Assembly (NCBI GenBank): GCA_963814975.1
Contig: CAWFFB010000032.1
Span: 71,795 to 135,794, forward strand
From: CAVUXJ01 sp963814975
GTDB taxonomy: Bacteria > Acidobacteriota > Vicinamibacteria > Vicinamibacterales > CAVVIG01
DNA: 64,000 nt
Direction of reading: 5' to 3'
The stretch's first letter is position 1; the number at the start of each line of letters is the position of its first letter. This document shows, piece by piece, positions 44,471-54,358 of the stretch. The notes below the pieces were generated by a model that worked only from the letters and a program-made list of their open reading frames with translations, searched no databases and had not been told where the DNA came from. Both the position numbers and the translations under genes were made by a program.

Positions 44471-44640
44471 CGAGGCTGTTCAGCCGTGGGCGCGTTCAGT
44501 GCTTCACGCTAATTGGCCGACTGCCCCCCAAAGCCGAGGCCGCGAGTTGACTGAGAGCTGGTCGCTGAGTAACTGTTTGGCAGACTGTCACCTGCCGCAT
44601 GTGGCACAATAATTGTTTAACAGAAAGGAACGCTAGCCGT

Positions 44641-44859
44641 TTGAGCAAGGACGATCTCATCGACATGCAGGGCACCGTCGTCGCGGTTCACAGCGGCGGG
44701 CTTTACCGCGTGCAGTGTGACGCCGGCCACGAGGTGCTGGCCCAGCTCAGCGGCCGAATGCGCCGCTTCCGCATCAAGGTCGTCCCCGGAGATCGCGTGA
44801 CCGTCGGCGTGTCGCCGTACGATCCGGTCCGGGGCATCATCACCTTCCGCGCTCGCTAG
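44641..44859 (+). CDS. infA: Translation initiation factor IF-1
   Basis: A 72-residue S1-fold protein: MSKDDLIDMQGTVVAVHSGG, then VLAQLSGRMRRFRIKVVPGD and SPYDPVRGIITFR. Length and sequence fit IF-1, which occupies the ribosomal A site during initiation. The start is TTG at 44641 with AAAGGA about 11 nt upstream; the ATG at 44599 would add 14 non-family residues. infA is not in a ribosomal-protein operon here. A second copy could exist elsewhere because such isolated infA genes are frequent. Confidence 0.93.
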   Translation: MSKDDLIDMQGTVVAVHSGGLYRVQCDAGHEVLAQLSGRMRRFRIKVVPGDRVTVGVSPYDPVRGIITFRAR

Positions 44860-44985
44860 CCAGAACACGTTTGAATTCCAACACAACTGATCACTCACCA
44901 TCGTCGCCGACGGCCGCGGCGACCCGCGCGCGGCCACGCCCGACGCGGCCCGGCCACCCGGCATCCTCGTCCGTCAGCACCGGGC

Positions 44986-46149
<1,164 letters not shown>

Positions 46150-46153
<4 letters not shown>

Positions 46154-46431
46154 GAATCGGGATGTCTGATCCGTTTTCGCCTCCCGGTGCACCGGCAGAG
46201 CTCCCGCGGCAAATGAGTGTCGAGCCGGCGCCGCAGTCCGAGGCAGTGATCAAGTTCAAGTCGTGCCGCTGGCGCCGTCCGCCCGAAGACGGTCCCGAAT
46301 GCTGCGGCCACCGCGACGTCCTGCCGATCGCCGGCACCAGCTTCAACCCCGAAGCGTGGTGCCCGGACTGCGCGTTCTTCAAGCTCCGCCGCACGCCGAA
46401 GAAGCGAAGCCCCGAAGACTACCGATACTAG
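46150..46431 (+). CDS. Small cysteine-rich (zinc-binding-like) protein
   Basis: A protein of 93 or 89 residues depending on the start (46150, coupled to the upstream TGA, or 46162 with TAGAAT 10 nt upstream). Cysteines are grouped as KSCRWRR, ECCGHRDV and WCPDCAFFKLRR, a layout typical of a small zinc ribbon. The N-terminus is Pro-rich. It probably accompanies the helicase in one transcript. No family name is recognised. Confidence 0.6.
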
Positions 46432-46546
46432 TCCCGGCACATCTGAAACCGCCGCCGCATTCCGACTCGAGGTCGAGCCGTTTCAAGCCAAATCCTCTCG
46501 TGCGCGCGCAGATCGATTTCCTCGACGCCTTGAAGTCGACTTGAGC

Positions 46547-46612
46547 CACGCAACACGAAGACACCAAATCCCGACGAAGGGAATTCTCTCGTGCGTTCGA
46601 GGTTATTCTGAA
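46547..46612. repeat. Word array upstream of the BRCT-TPR gene end
   Basis: GCCACGCAACACGAAGACACC and further words in the CACGAAGA style appear between the two convergent genes, with an opposing CTCTCGTGCGTTCGAGG. Confidence 0.5.
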
Positions 46613-47835
46613 AACTCCTTCGCCAGCTCGACCCATTCGCCTTTCGGCGCGAGCTGCTGATAGCGCGCGCCAGTGCGGCCGGGCCTCATCCGACTGGCCC
46701 ATCTTCTCGAGCGTGACCGCCAGGTAGAAGTGCGTATCGGCGTAGAACGGGTTGAGGCGGAGCGCTTCCCCGTAGCATGACTGTGCGTCTCTGAATCGTC
46801 CGAGATCGTGATAGATGTTGCCGAGGTTGAAATGGGCCTCGAAGAAATCCGACTCGAGGCCGATGGCGCGCTCGTACAGCGCCTGCGCTTCGGCAAGCTC
46901 GTCGCGGCTGTAATGGATGTTGGCCAGATTGATCAGCGCGGCGACCAGATGCGGATCGAGCTCTAGCGCCTTGCGATACGCGGCCGCTGCCTCTTCCAGC
47001 CTCGACTCATCGCCATCGTCGAGTGCCGAAGCCTGACGGAAATACTCTTCGGCGCCGACGCGGTCGTAGGTTCGCCGGCCGCGAGCGGTGTGGCGAGCCG
47101 GCTGCGGCCCGCCGCTGCAGCGTCAGGATCTTGGCCGGCGCGGCGTCGAGCCGGAAATCGAACGCCAGCTGACCATGGCGCGACGCAATCAGGCCACGTA
47201 CCACGCTCCTGAAGCGCCACGCCCTGGCTGAGCTCGTCGTTCGCCTGTTTGATGACGCCAAGGTCAGGAAACGCGAAAAAGGTGTCGGCGTTGGTGCGCA
47301 GGACGGGCCGGATCACCCCGCATTTCACCAGATAGCGCACGTGATCTTCGCGAAGGGCGCGATAGCGCGCCATCAGGTCGCGCATGGCGTGATACTGCCG
47401 CTTCAGCGCCTCAGGCGTCGGCACGCCGGCCAGCCGGCAAAACTCGTCCTCGCTGATGATGTCGATGCGCGCCGGCGTCTCAGCGTTCAGCTCTTCGGCG
47501 CGTTTCAGCTTGTTGCTCTTGTCGCGGACGGTCCGGCGTTCGCGCGCGAAAGGTGCCAAATGCCCTTCGGCCAGGCTCGCCGAAGCACCAGGCGACGGCG
47601 GGCGGCTGAGCACAGCCGGCGGATACGGTTCCGGATCGGACGCCGGGCCGAATCCTTCCGATCCCACCACGAGCATCGTCGTCTTCGCGCTGACCTCGTC
47701 GGCCGACTCGCCGCCCAGGCGGGCGACAAGCGCCCGCGCATCCTTGCGGCCAAGCGAGCTGAGTTTTCCGGTGAACACGACGAGCTGTCCCGCAAGTGGT
47801 TGATGACCGGGCCGGTCGGGGGAGAGCGAGGACAA
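46603..47835 (-). CDS. BRCT-domain protein with TPR repeats, frameshifted
   Basis: The N-terminus contains a BRCT-like domain (LAGQLVVFTGKLSSLGRKDARALVARLGG then KTTMLVVGSEG, in parts), followed by a helix-turn-helix-like region (EDEFCRLAGVPTPEALKRQYHAM) and a MerR-like stretch. Frame changes occur near 47210, 47080 and 46650, and the C-terminal half consists of TPR units (AAYRKALELDPHLVAALINLA; LYERAIGLESDFFEAHFNLG; YGEALRLNPFYADTHFYLA). This combination occurs in Acidobacteria and related groups; the role is unknown, perhaps a scaffold in DNA damage response. Confidence 0.7.
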
Positions 47836-47857
47836 GCGGTTTCTCGGCAGAATCAGC

Positions 47858-47965
47858 TTTCAACTCTCAGTCGTCAGCTCCGAAGCCTACAGGCTGATCA
47901 CAGCTGACAGCCGTGAGCGAAAAACTGCTAGCTGCTCGCTGAATTGATCGAGATTGAAGATGGCT
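47858..47965. repeat. Word array between the BRCT-TPR gene and glk
   Basis: Words AGCTTTCAACTCTCAG, GGCTGATCACAGCTGACAGC and CTGCTAGCTGCTCGCTGA recur in mixed orientation in the divergent spacer. Confidence 0.5.
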
Positions 47966-48003
47966 GAGAATGTTCGTGAAGTCAATTGTAAAGTTATGGC
48001 GCG

Positions 48004-48969
48004 ATGCTTCTCGCAGGCGACATCGGGGGGACCAAGACGCTTCTCGGATTGTTCGACCGCGCGGTCCCGCGACCTCATCCGATTGCCAGCCGGGTCTTCG
48101 CCACGCTCGAGTACAGCGATCTGTCGACGATGATCTCGGTGTTCGAGAGCGAAGCTGCTGTAACGCACTCCGACATCGAAGCCGCTGCCTTCGGCGTCGC
48201 GGGTCCCGTGATCGGGACGTCTGCTCAGCTGACCAACGTGCCGTGGGGCGTCGATGCTCGACGCCTGGCGGAGACGCTCGACATTGACCGGGTAAGTCTG
48301 CTGAACGACCTGCAGGCGATGGCGTATGCGGTTCCGGTGCCTGCACTCCGCCGAGCTTCATGTGCTTCAAGAGGGCGTCGCAGCCGCCGGCGGGAACATG
48401 GCGCTCATCGCGGCCGGAACGGGACTGGGGGAAGCGCTCCTGCATTTCGTGGACGGCCGGTTCGTTCCGTCGCCGTGCGAAGGTGGGCACGCGGATTTCG
48501 CCGCGCGGACCGAGCGGGACATTGCGGTGCTGCGCGCACTCATCCAGCGTTACAAGCGCGCATCGGTCGAACACGTCGTATCCGGACCTGGCCTGGTCAA
48601 CCTGTACCGCGCGATCCACGGCGGACCGTGTGACGCCGGCACAGACGAGGAGAGTCGTGGCGCGCCGGCCGCCATTACCAGCGCCGCCCTCGAAGGGCGC
48701 TGCGGTGCATGCGTGGAGACCCTCGCCGCTTTCATGGAGGCGTATGGCGCCGAAGCCGGCAACCTGGCGCTACGCACCGTCGCCACCGGCGGGCTATTCG
48801 TTGGCGGGGGCATCGCCCCCAAGATTCTTCCGGCGCTTGCGGACGGACGTTCTTGGGTGCCTTCCGCGACAAGGCGCCGCTGGACGATCTGATGGCCAGA
48901 ATCCCGGTCAAGGTGATCCTCCACGCTAAGGCGGGTCTGCTCGGTGCGGCAGTGTACGCTCAGGGCTAG
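48004..48969 (+). CDS. glk: Glucokinase, frameshifted
   Basis: An ATP-dependent glucokinase of the ROK-related Glk group: MLLAGDIGGTKTLLGLFD (phosphate loop), AAFGVAGPV, LLNDLQAMAYAV, AAGTGLGEALL, VPSPCEGGHADFAAR and TGGLFVGGGIAPKIL. Frame changes near 48345 and 48850 separate the pieces, and the C-terminus VKVILHAKAGLLGAAVYAQG is standard. It phosphorylates glucose at the 6-position, feeding glycolysis or, via ADP-glucose, the glycogen made by GlgA. TAAAGT lies 9 nt before the ATG. Confidence 0.88.
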
Positions 48970-48976
48970 AGCGATT

Positions 48977-51900
48977 CTAGATGTGGGGGATCGATGTGCC
49001 TGCAACCAGGTAATCGAACCAGGCGTTCGACAGCTTTTCCTGCAGCGTGTTCTGGCGGAGTCGTGCGGCGAGGTTGGGAAAATCGACGCGGTCCATGTCC
49101 TGATCCTGATTGAAGCACGAGAAGATGATCGTTTCATGGCCCGTCACCGGATCGACGTGCTTCTGGAGACACTGCGCGCACACTTCCTTCATCATGCACT
49201 GCATCGGGGAGTTGATGCTGGCGATGGCCGCGTGATCGCTCTTCAAATACGGTGCAAGCACGCCGTGCCGCGCCGCCTTGACGGCCGCCATCATGCGGTC
49301 GGAGCCGATCGCGATGATGCGATCGACCGTGTCCAGGCCGACGAGCGGCCTCCCGAGTGCGCCCGCCTGATACGCCAGCATCGCCTGCACGATGTTGCCG
49401 CGGAAGTGCGAGTCCTGCGGCCGGCCGGGGTAATCGCTGCGCCGGTGTCGGTGCTCCAGACGACCTGATCCGTCGCCGCTTCGATCTCCTCCCGCTTGAA
49501 AAGGTCCTCCCCTTTCTTGTAGCCGGCGAAGTAGATCACCTTGTTGCCGCATTCGCGCATGGCCTTGGCGATGGAGAAGAGGACAGCATTGCCGAGGCCG
49601 CCGCCCAGGAGCAGCACGTTCTGGCCCCGCGGAATCTCGGTCGGCGCCCCCGTGGGGCCCATCACCACGACCGGCTCGCCCTTCTTCAGAGTACGCGACG
49701 AGACGGCTCGACACGCCGAGCTCCAGCGCGATCAGCGACAGCAGGCCCTTGTCCTTGTCGACCCACGCGCCGGTGAGCGCAATGCCTTCCATCAGCAGCG
49801 GGACCTCCGTGGCGGGCGAGCGAGAGTCCGCCCGTTCATGGGAGCCGGAGGCTGTCGCCGCGGGACGCGGGACCCGCGGGGCGAGCGATTCGTAGTTCTG
49901 CAGACGGTAAAACTGCCCCGGATGGAAATGCCGCGCCGCCGCCGGCGCCTTGACGATCACTTCGACGATGGTCGGCGTCAGACGCACGACGTCCTCCACG
50001 CGGGCCGTCAGGTCGTCGTCGAGACGTGAAAGAAGCGCCGCCCACGCGCGATCGCGCTGCTCCTGGGCGGCGGGGTCGAGCGCCGCCAGCTCGCGCGCGA
50101 ACAGCTCCACGATTTTCGGATAGCCATCTTTCGCCGAGGCCATGGCTTTGACGACGTTGCCCGGCGTACCGCGGATGATTGTCGCCGTAGTAGGTAACGA
50201 GGCGGCCGCCCGAATCGTACGACGTGAAGAAACCGGTCGGATCGGGTGTCAGCTGAACACTGCCGTCCGCGTTCAGCGACGCGCGGTGGGGCTGAAAGAA
50301 CTTCTTTTTGGAATCGAGTTGGAATGTGTTCGGTGCTTCCTTTTCGCAGGTGATGTTGGGGGACGTACCGGCGGCCACCAGCGCCGAGCGCGCCGGCAGC
50401 GTGACGTGTGGCTCCTGCCCATCCTGCCTTATCTGACCTTCCCGCTTGAAGACCATCGCGGCCAGGGCGCCAAGCGCGTCCGGCGCGGCCTCGAGCGGGT
50501 TGAGGTTCTCCGCGAACGCAATCCCTTCTTCGAGCGCCTTGATGACTTCCTCATGATTTAGCCGGTAGGCGGGCGAATCGACGAGTCGCTTCCTGTACGC
50601 GATGGTGACACCACCCCACGAGCGGACCAGTGGAATGAAATTGGGCGCTTCGCCCGCCTCTGCTGCCCGGGCGCGCTCGTCGCGAATGGCGCGGCCGTGC
50701 CGGCAGAATTCATCGAGCAGGGCGAGCTCTTCGGCGTCGTAGATCGCCCGGAGGCTTGCCTCGCCAAGTGCCGCCACCAGCGTCTGGTACTGCAGCAGCG
50801 CCTTCTCGACCTGCAGCGGGTAGTACGCCATCAGCTCCGTGGCCGTATCGATCGCAGTAAGGCCGCCGCCGATGATGACCGCGGGCAGCCGAGCCAGCAG
50901 GTTCGGCAACGCTTCGCGCTTGAAGGCACCGGTCAGCTGAAGCGCCATCAGGAAGTCGCTGGCTTTTCTGATCCCCCGGATCAGGTTGTTGTTGATGTCG
51001 ATGATCGTCGGACGTCCGGCACCTGCCGCGATGGCGACGTGATCGAACCCATACCCCCAGGCGTCCTCAATCGGGATGGTGCCGCCGAACCTGACACCAC
51101 CATACATCTTGAGGCCGGGCCGCCGGGCAAGCGTCAGGTGCAGCAGTGTCAGAAAGTTCTTGTCCCACCGGACGGTGATGCCATATTCCGACACGCCGCC
51201 GAAGCCTTCGAGCACCCGCTCGTCGAGCGGCCGGTAGATCGCGCTCCAGTCGCGGATGGGTGGGGGCGGTTCGCCCCGGACCCCGAGGAGGGCCTCCGGC
51301 AGCGGCTCGATTTTCAAACCATCGATCCCGACGACGCCGAACCCCTCGTTCACGAGGTAATGCGCCAACGTATACCCAGCGGGGCCCAGGCCCACCACGA
51401 GGACCTTCTTGCCGTTGTACGGCAGTGCATAAGGCCGGCGGACGTTCAGCGGGTTCCACCGCGTCAGCAGCCCGTAGATCTCGACGCCGAAGGGCAGCGC
51501 GAGCACATCGGTCAGGACCCCGGTCTCGATCTGCGGAATGTTGACTGGCTCCTGCTTCTGGTAGATGCACGACTTCATGCAATCGTTGCAGATCCGGTGG
51601 CCGGTACCTGGACACATCGGATTGTCCAGCGCGACGAGTGCGAGAGCGCCGAGCGCGTCGCCCTGCTTCCTGAGCGCGTGCATCTCCGAGATCTTCTCGT
51701 CGAGCGGGCATCCGGCCAGCTCGATGCCGAGCGGATTGACCGCCACCCGGCCGTCCTTCTCGTAAAGGCCTTTGGAGCAGGAGTCCTTGTCGCGCTCGTG
51801 GCAGAGCACGCAGTAGTGAATCTCGCTCAGGATCTCGCGCGGTTGCATCCGTGCATCGGTCAACTTGAAGCCGTCACGATTGCGGAGACGCCGGGCAGGC

Positions 51901-52680
51901 CCTACCATCGCTTCTGGCAGCTCTGGAATCGGTCGATCCACATCGACCAGGTGCCAATAGTCGAGCGTTGCCGGAAACCTGAACACGACCCAGTGCCGGT
52001 GCGCCGGATCGTGTATCCGCGCCGCGCACCAGCGTTTCAGGCTCTCGATCCGGGCCGTGAGATCTGAGGCTCCAGACGTGAAACTTGAGACTTTCGCGTT
52101 TTCGCTCTTCTCCTGGTCCATGAGCGCGCAGCCGGCGCGGGCGATCGCCAGCTCCAGATCTTCCAGATCCGGCTGAAGCCCGAGACTGCGTACGTCATCA
52201 CCTCCAACGTTGCGTACGTCGTGCCTGCCGTTAGGCGGACCGTCTTGAGCCTGACGTACATCCGCGACAAGCCTGGCCACGACCGCCTCGTCTTCTGCGG
52301 ACACCGTGACCCGCGGCTCTGGTTTTGAGAAGCGGCAGCGCGCGACGGCGCACGAAGTCCACCTTGAAACGGAAGAGATCGTCCTGCGCGCGAGTGGCGG
52401 CATCGAGTGCCCGCGCCTCGGGTTCGACGTGGAACAGCCGGGTGATGAACCGGCTGACATGCGCCGCCATCGTCATGAGGAGATTCGACACCTCCACGGG
52501 CGGCCGTCGCGCATCGGGCTCTCGGCGATATGCGTCCCAGGCGCGCCAGAACGCCGGGTCGGCCGCCTGCACTTCTTCGTTGAACCGGTCGGCCAGCGAG
52601 GCCAGCCTGGCGGGGTCGTGAAGGTCCGCAAACGTGTATCCAGGCACGCCAAGTGGCGTATGGGCGGTGTATGGGGTCAT
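48977..52680 (-). CDS. GltD-like plus PyrK-like fused flavo-iron-sulfur oxidoreductase (Nfn-like), frameshifted
   Basis: One polypeptide of about 1,230 residues. An all-helical N-terminal region of roughly 330 residues has no recognised family. Next is a GltD-type module: Fe-S cysteines in YCVLCHERDKDSCS, LDNPMCPGTGHRICNDCMKSC, FAD motif VLVVGLGPAGY and NAD(P) motif PAVIIGGGLTAID. The C-terminal module is PyrK/FNR-like: FHPGQFYRLQNY, NVLLLGGGLGNAVL and a 2Fe-2S-type QCMMKEVCAQC followed by a distal C. Frames change near 49400, 49690, 50150 and 52315. The same two modules are separate subunits in NfnAB-type transhydrogenases. The function here is inferred. Confidence 0.78.
52060..52105. repeat. 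Array words inside a coding region
   Basis: Within the fused oxidoreductase gene the minus strand reads AAAGTCTCAAGTTTCACGTC followed by TGGAGCCTCAGATCTCA, words of the intergenic array type. In frame they encode KVSSFTSGASDL, a stretch joining two conserved parts, so the insertion was tolerated. Confidence 0.55.
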
Positions 52681-52811
52681 CGTCGAGGTGCGGTCCCTTA
52701 TCCAAGGCGGCGTTCATGGGAGGCCAACCTGCCGAACGTCCGTCATCTAGTGCAGAGCTTCGGAGCTGCCACGTCAGATCATCGAAGATATTGAAGGATA
52801 CAATACGGATG

Positions 52812-53615
52812 ATGAGATTTGCTGCTGCCGCGGCACTCGGCCTGCTGATGCTGACCGTGCCGGCAGCCTCGCTGTCTCCATCCCAGACACCGCGCCCGCC
52901 GGCGGGCACCGGACGAGCGCAGCAACTGCCCGAGCCGGCCGTTCCTTTCAAGGTCGGCGAAACACTCGCGTACGACGTATCGTGGTCCTCGTTTCTCGTC
53001 GCCGGAACGGCCACTACCACGGTCCAGGAGAAACGGCCGTCGTACGACTCGATTGCTTACTACGTCGTCGCCGAAGGGCGGCCGCTGCCAATGCTCGCAA
53101 GGCTCTACAATCTCTATTACAAGATGGACGCGCTGGTGGACAGCCGCACGCTGATGTCGCAGCGTGGTTCGCTGTATGCCGAGCAAGGCGACGACCACCG
53201 GCTCGCGGCGACCCGATTCGATCGGGCGGCGCGGCGGGCCTTTTACGAGGTGCAGGCCGAGCAGACCACGAAATCCGACTACGCCGTGCCCCCCGGGACC
53301 CAGGACGGCCTTGCGGTGCTTTACGCGCTTCGAACGCGGGTGTTCAAGGCCGGCGATCGCGTCGCGACACCGGTTGCCGATGGCGGCACGCTCTACACAG
53401 TCAGTGCGGAGATCGCGGCGCCGGAAATGGTGCGCGTGCCCCTCGGCGAGTTCTCGGCCTGGAACCTCAAGGTCAGCATTGTCGACGGGCAGGGACAATC
53501 CGCCTGGAAGAACGTCGCGATCTGGATCTCCAACGACGCCCGCCGCCTTCCGCTCAAGATGCAGGCGGAATTGTCCATGGGACACTTCGTGCTCGCGCTG
53601 CGCGAAGCACGCTGA
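52812..53615 (+). CDS. DUF3108-family periplasmic protein
   Basis: A 267-residue exported protein: signal peptide (AAAALGLLMLTVPAASLS), then the DUF3108 core starting FKVGETLAYDVSW and including YKMDALVDSRTLMSQRGSLY, VPPGTQDGLAVLYALRTR and KNVAIWISNDARRLPLKMQ before a final ALREAR. The family is exported and beta-rich, and its function is unknown. The ATG at 52812 has TACAAT at 52799-52804, 7 nt upstream; another ATG stands at 52809. A shortened relative follows at 53975. Confidence 0.82.
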   Translation: MRFAAAAALGLLMLTVPAASLSPSQTPRPPAGTGRAQQLPEPAVPFKVGETLAYDVSWSSFLVAGTATTTVQEKRPSYDSIAYYVVAEGRPLPMLARLYNLYYKMDALVDSRTLMSQRGSLYAEQGDDHRLAATRFDRAARRAFYEVQAEQTTKSDYAVPPGTQDGLAVLYALRTRVFKAGDRVATPVADGGTLYTVSAEIAAPEMVRVPLGEFSAWNLKVSIVDGQGQSAWKNVAIWISNDARRLPLKMQAELSMGHFVLALREAR

Positions 53616-53770
53616 AGATCGGGGGCATCGCTTTACCAGCCCCGGACGCGAAGCTCGGTCGATTCACGGGCGCCGGGCCGACCGAACCCCGGCATCCATC
53701 CGATCCGAGACCGACCCGTTGGATGCGCTAAAATGAGTCGCCTCGCCCTCATCCGTTGCGGTGTGATGCC

Positions 53771-53971
53771 TTGAAAATACTGGTCAACGGTGATCCGTTC
53801 GAAATCACCGCTCCGCTGACGGTCACCGGTCTCCTCACGCAGCTCGAGATCGACGCCAGGCGCGTGGCCGTCGAGCACAACCTCGTGGTGCTGAAGCGCG
53901 CCGCGTTCGAAACAACCGAGATCCGCGAAGGAGACCAGATCGAGATCGTGAACTTTGTCGGAGGCGGCTAA
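53771..53971 (+). CDS. thiS: Thiamine biosynthesis sulfur carrier protein ThiS
   Basis: A 66-residue ubiquitin-like protein beginning MKILVNGDPFEI and ending NFVGGG, the glycine tail needed for thiocarboxylate formation. It donates sulfur to ThiG for the thiazole ring of thiamine. TTG at 53771 is the likely start; the alternative TTG at 53756 adds five residues. thiG lies 2.8 kb downstream, separated by two unrelated genes, whereas in most genomes the two genes are adjacent. Confidence 0.9.
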   Translation: MKILVNGDPFEITAPLTVTGLLTQLEIDARRVAVEHNLVVLKRAAFETTEIREGDQIEIVNFVGGG

Positions 53972-53974
53972 GCG

Positions 53975-54358
53975 TTGGGCAAGTCGTTCCATGGCCTCCT
54001 GGGTGTGGATCCCGTCTTCGCCGTGCGCTGTCCGGCCACCGCACGGACTGCACGGCCCTCGCCGCCGCGCCCGGCCGCCAGGCCGTACGCGTCGCGAACC
54101 GAACGGCCCGTGCCGTTCACACCCGGTGAATCGCTGTCCTTCGACGTGTCGTGGTTGTCGTACGTGACCGCCGGGGCGGCAACCCGGACGGTGCAGGAAA
54201 AACGCAAGGTCACGACGCTCGTGTTCGATGAGTCGAACAAGCAGGTCGGCCGCAACATGGCTTTCACGCTCTCCAACGACGCGCGACGCCTGCCGGTCAA
54301 GCGCCGGGCCGAGCTCGCGGGCGGCAGTTTCGTCATGGTCCTCCGCGAGGCGCGTTGA
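53975..54358 (+). pseudogene. Internally deleted DUF3108 relative
   Basis: A 127-residue frame whose first half (PFTPGESLSFDVSWLSYVTAGAA) and last third (FTLSNDARRLPVKRRAELAGG and VLREAR) match the corresponding parts of the DUF3108 protein at 52812-53615, while about 150 residues of the centre are missing. The frame is intact across the join (near VTTLVFDES). The N-terminus has no clear signal peptide. It lies 3 nt after thiS and its TGA overlaps the TTG start of the next gene. It could be a degenerate copy or a functional mini-domain. Confidence 0.6.
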
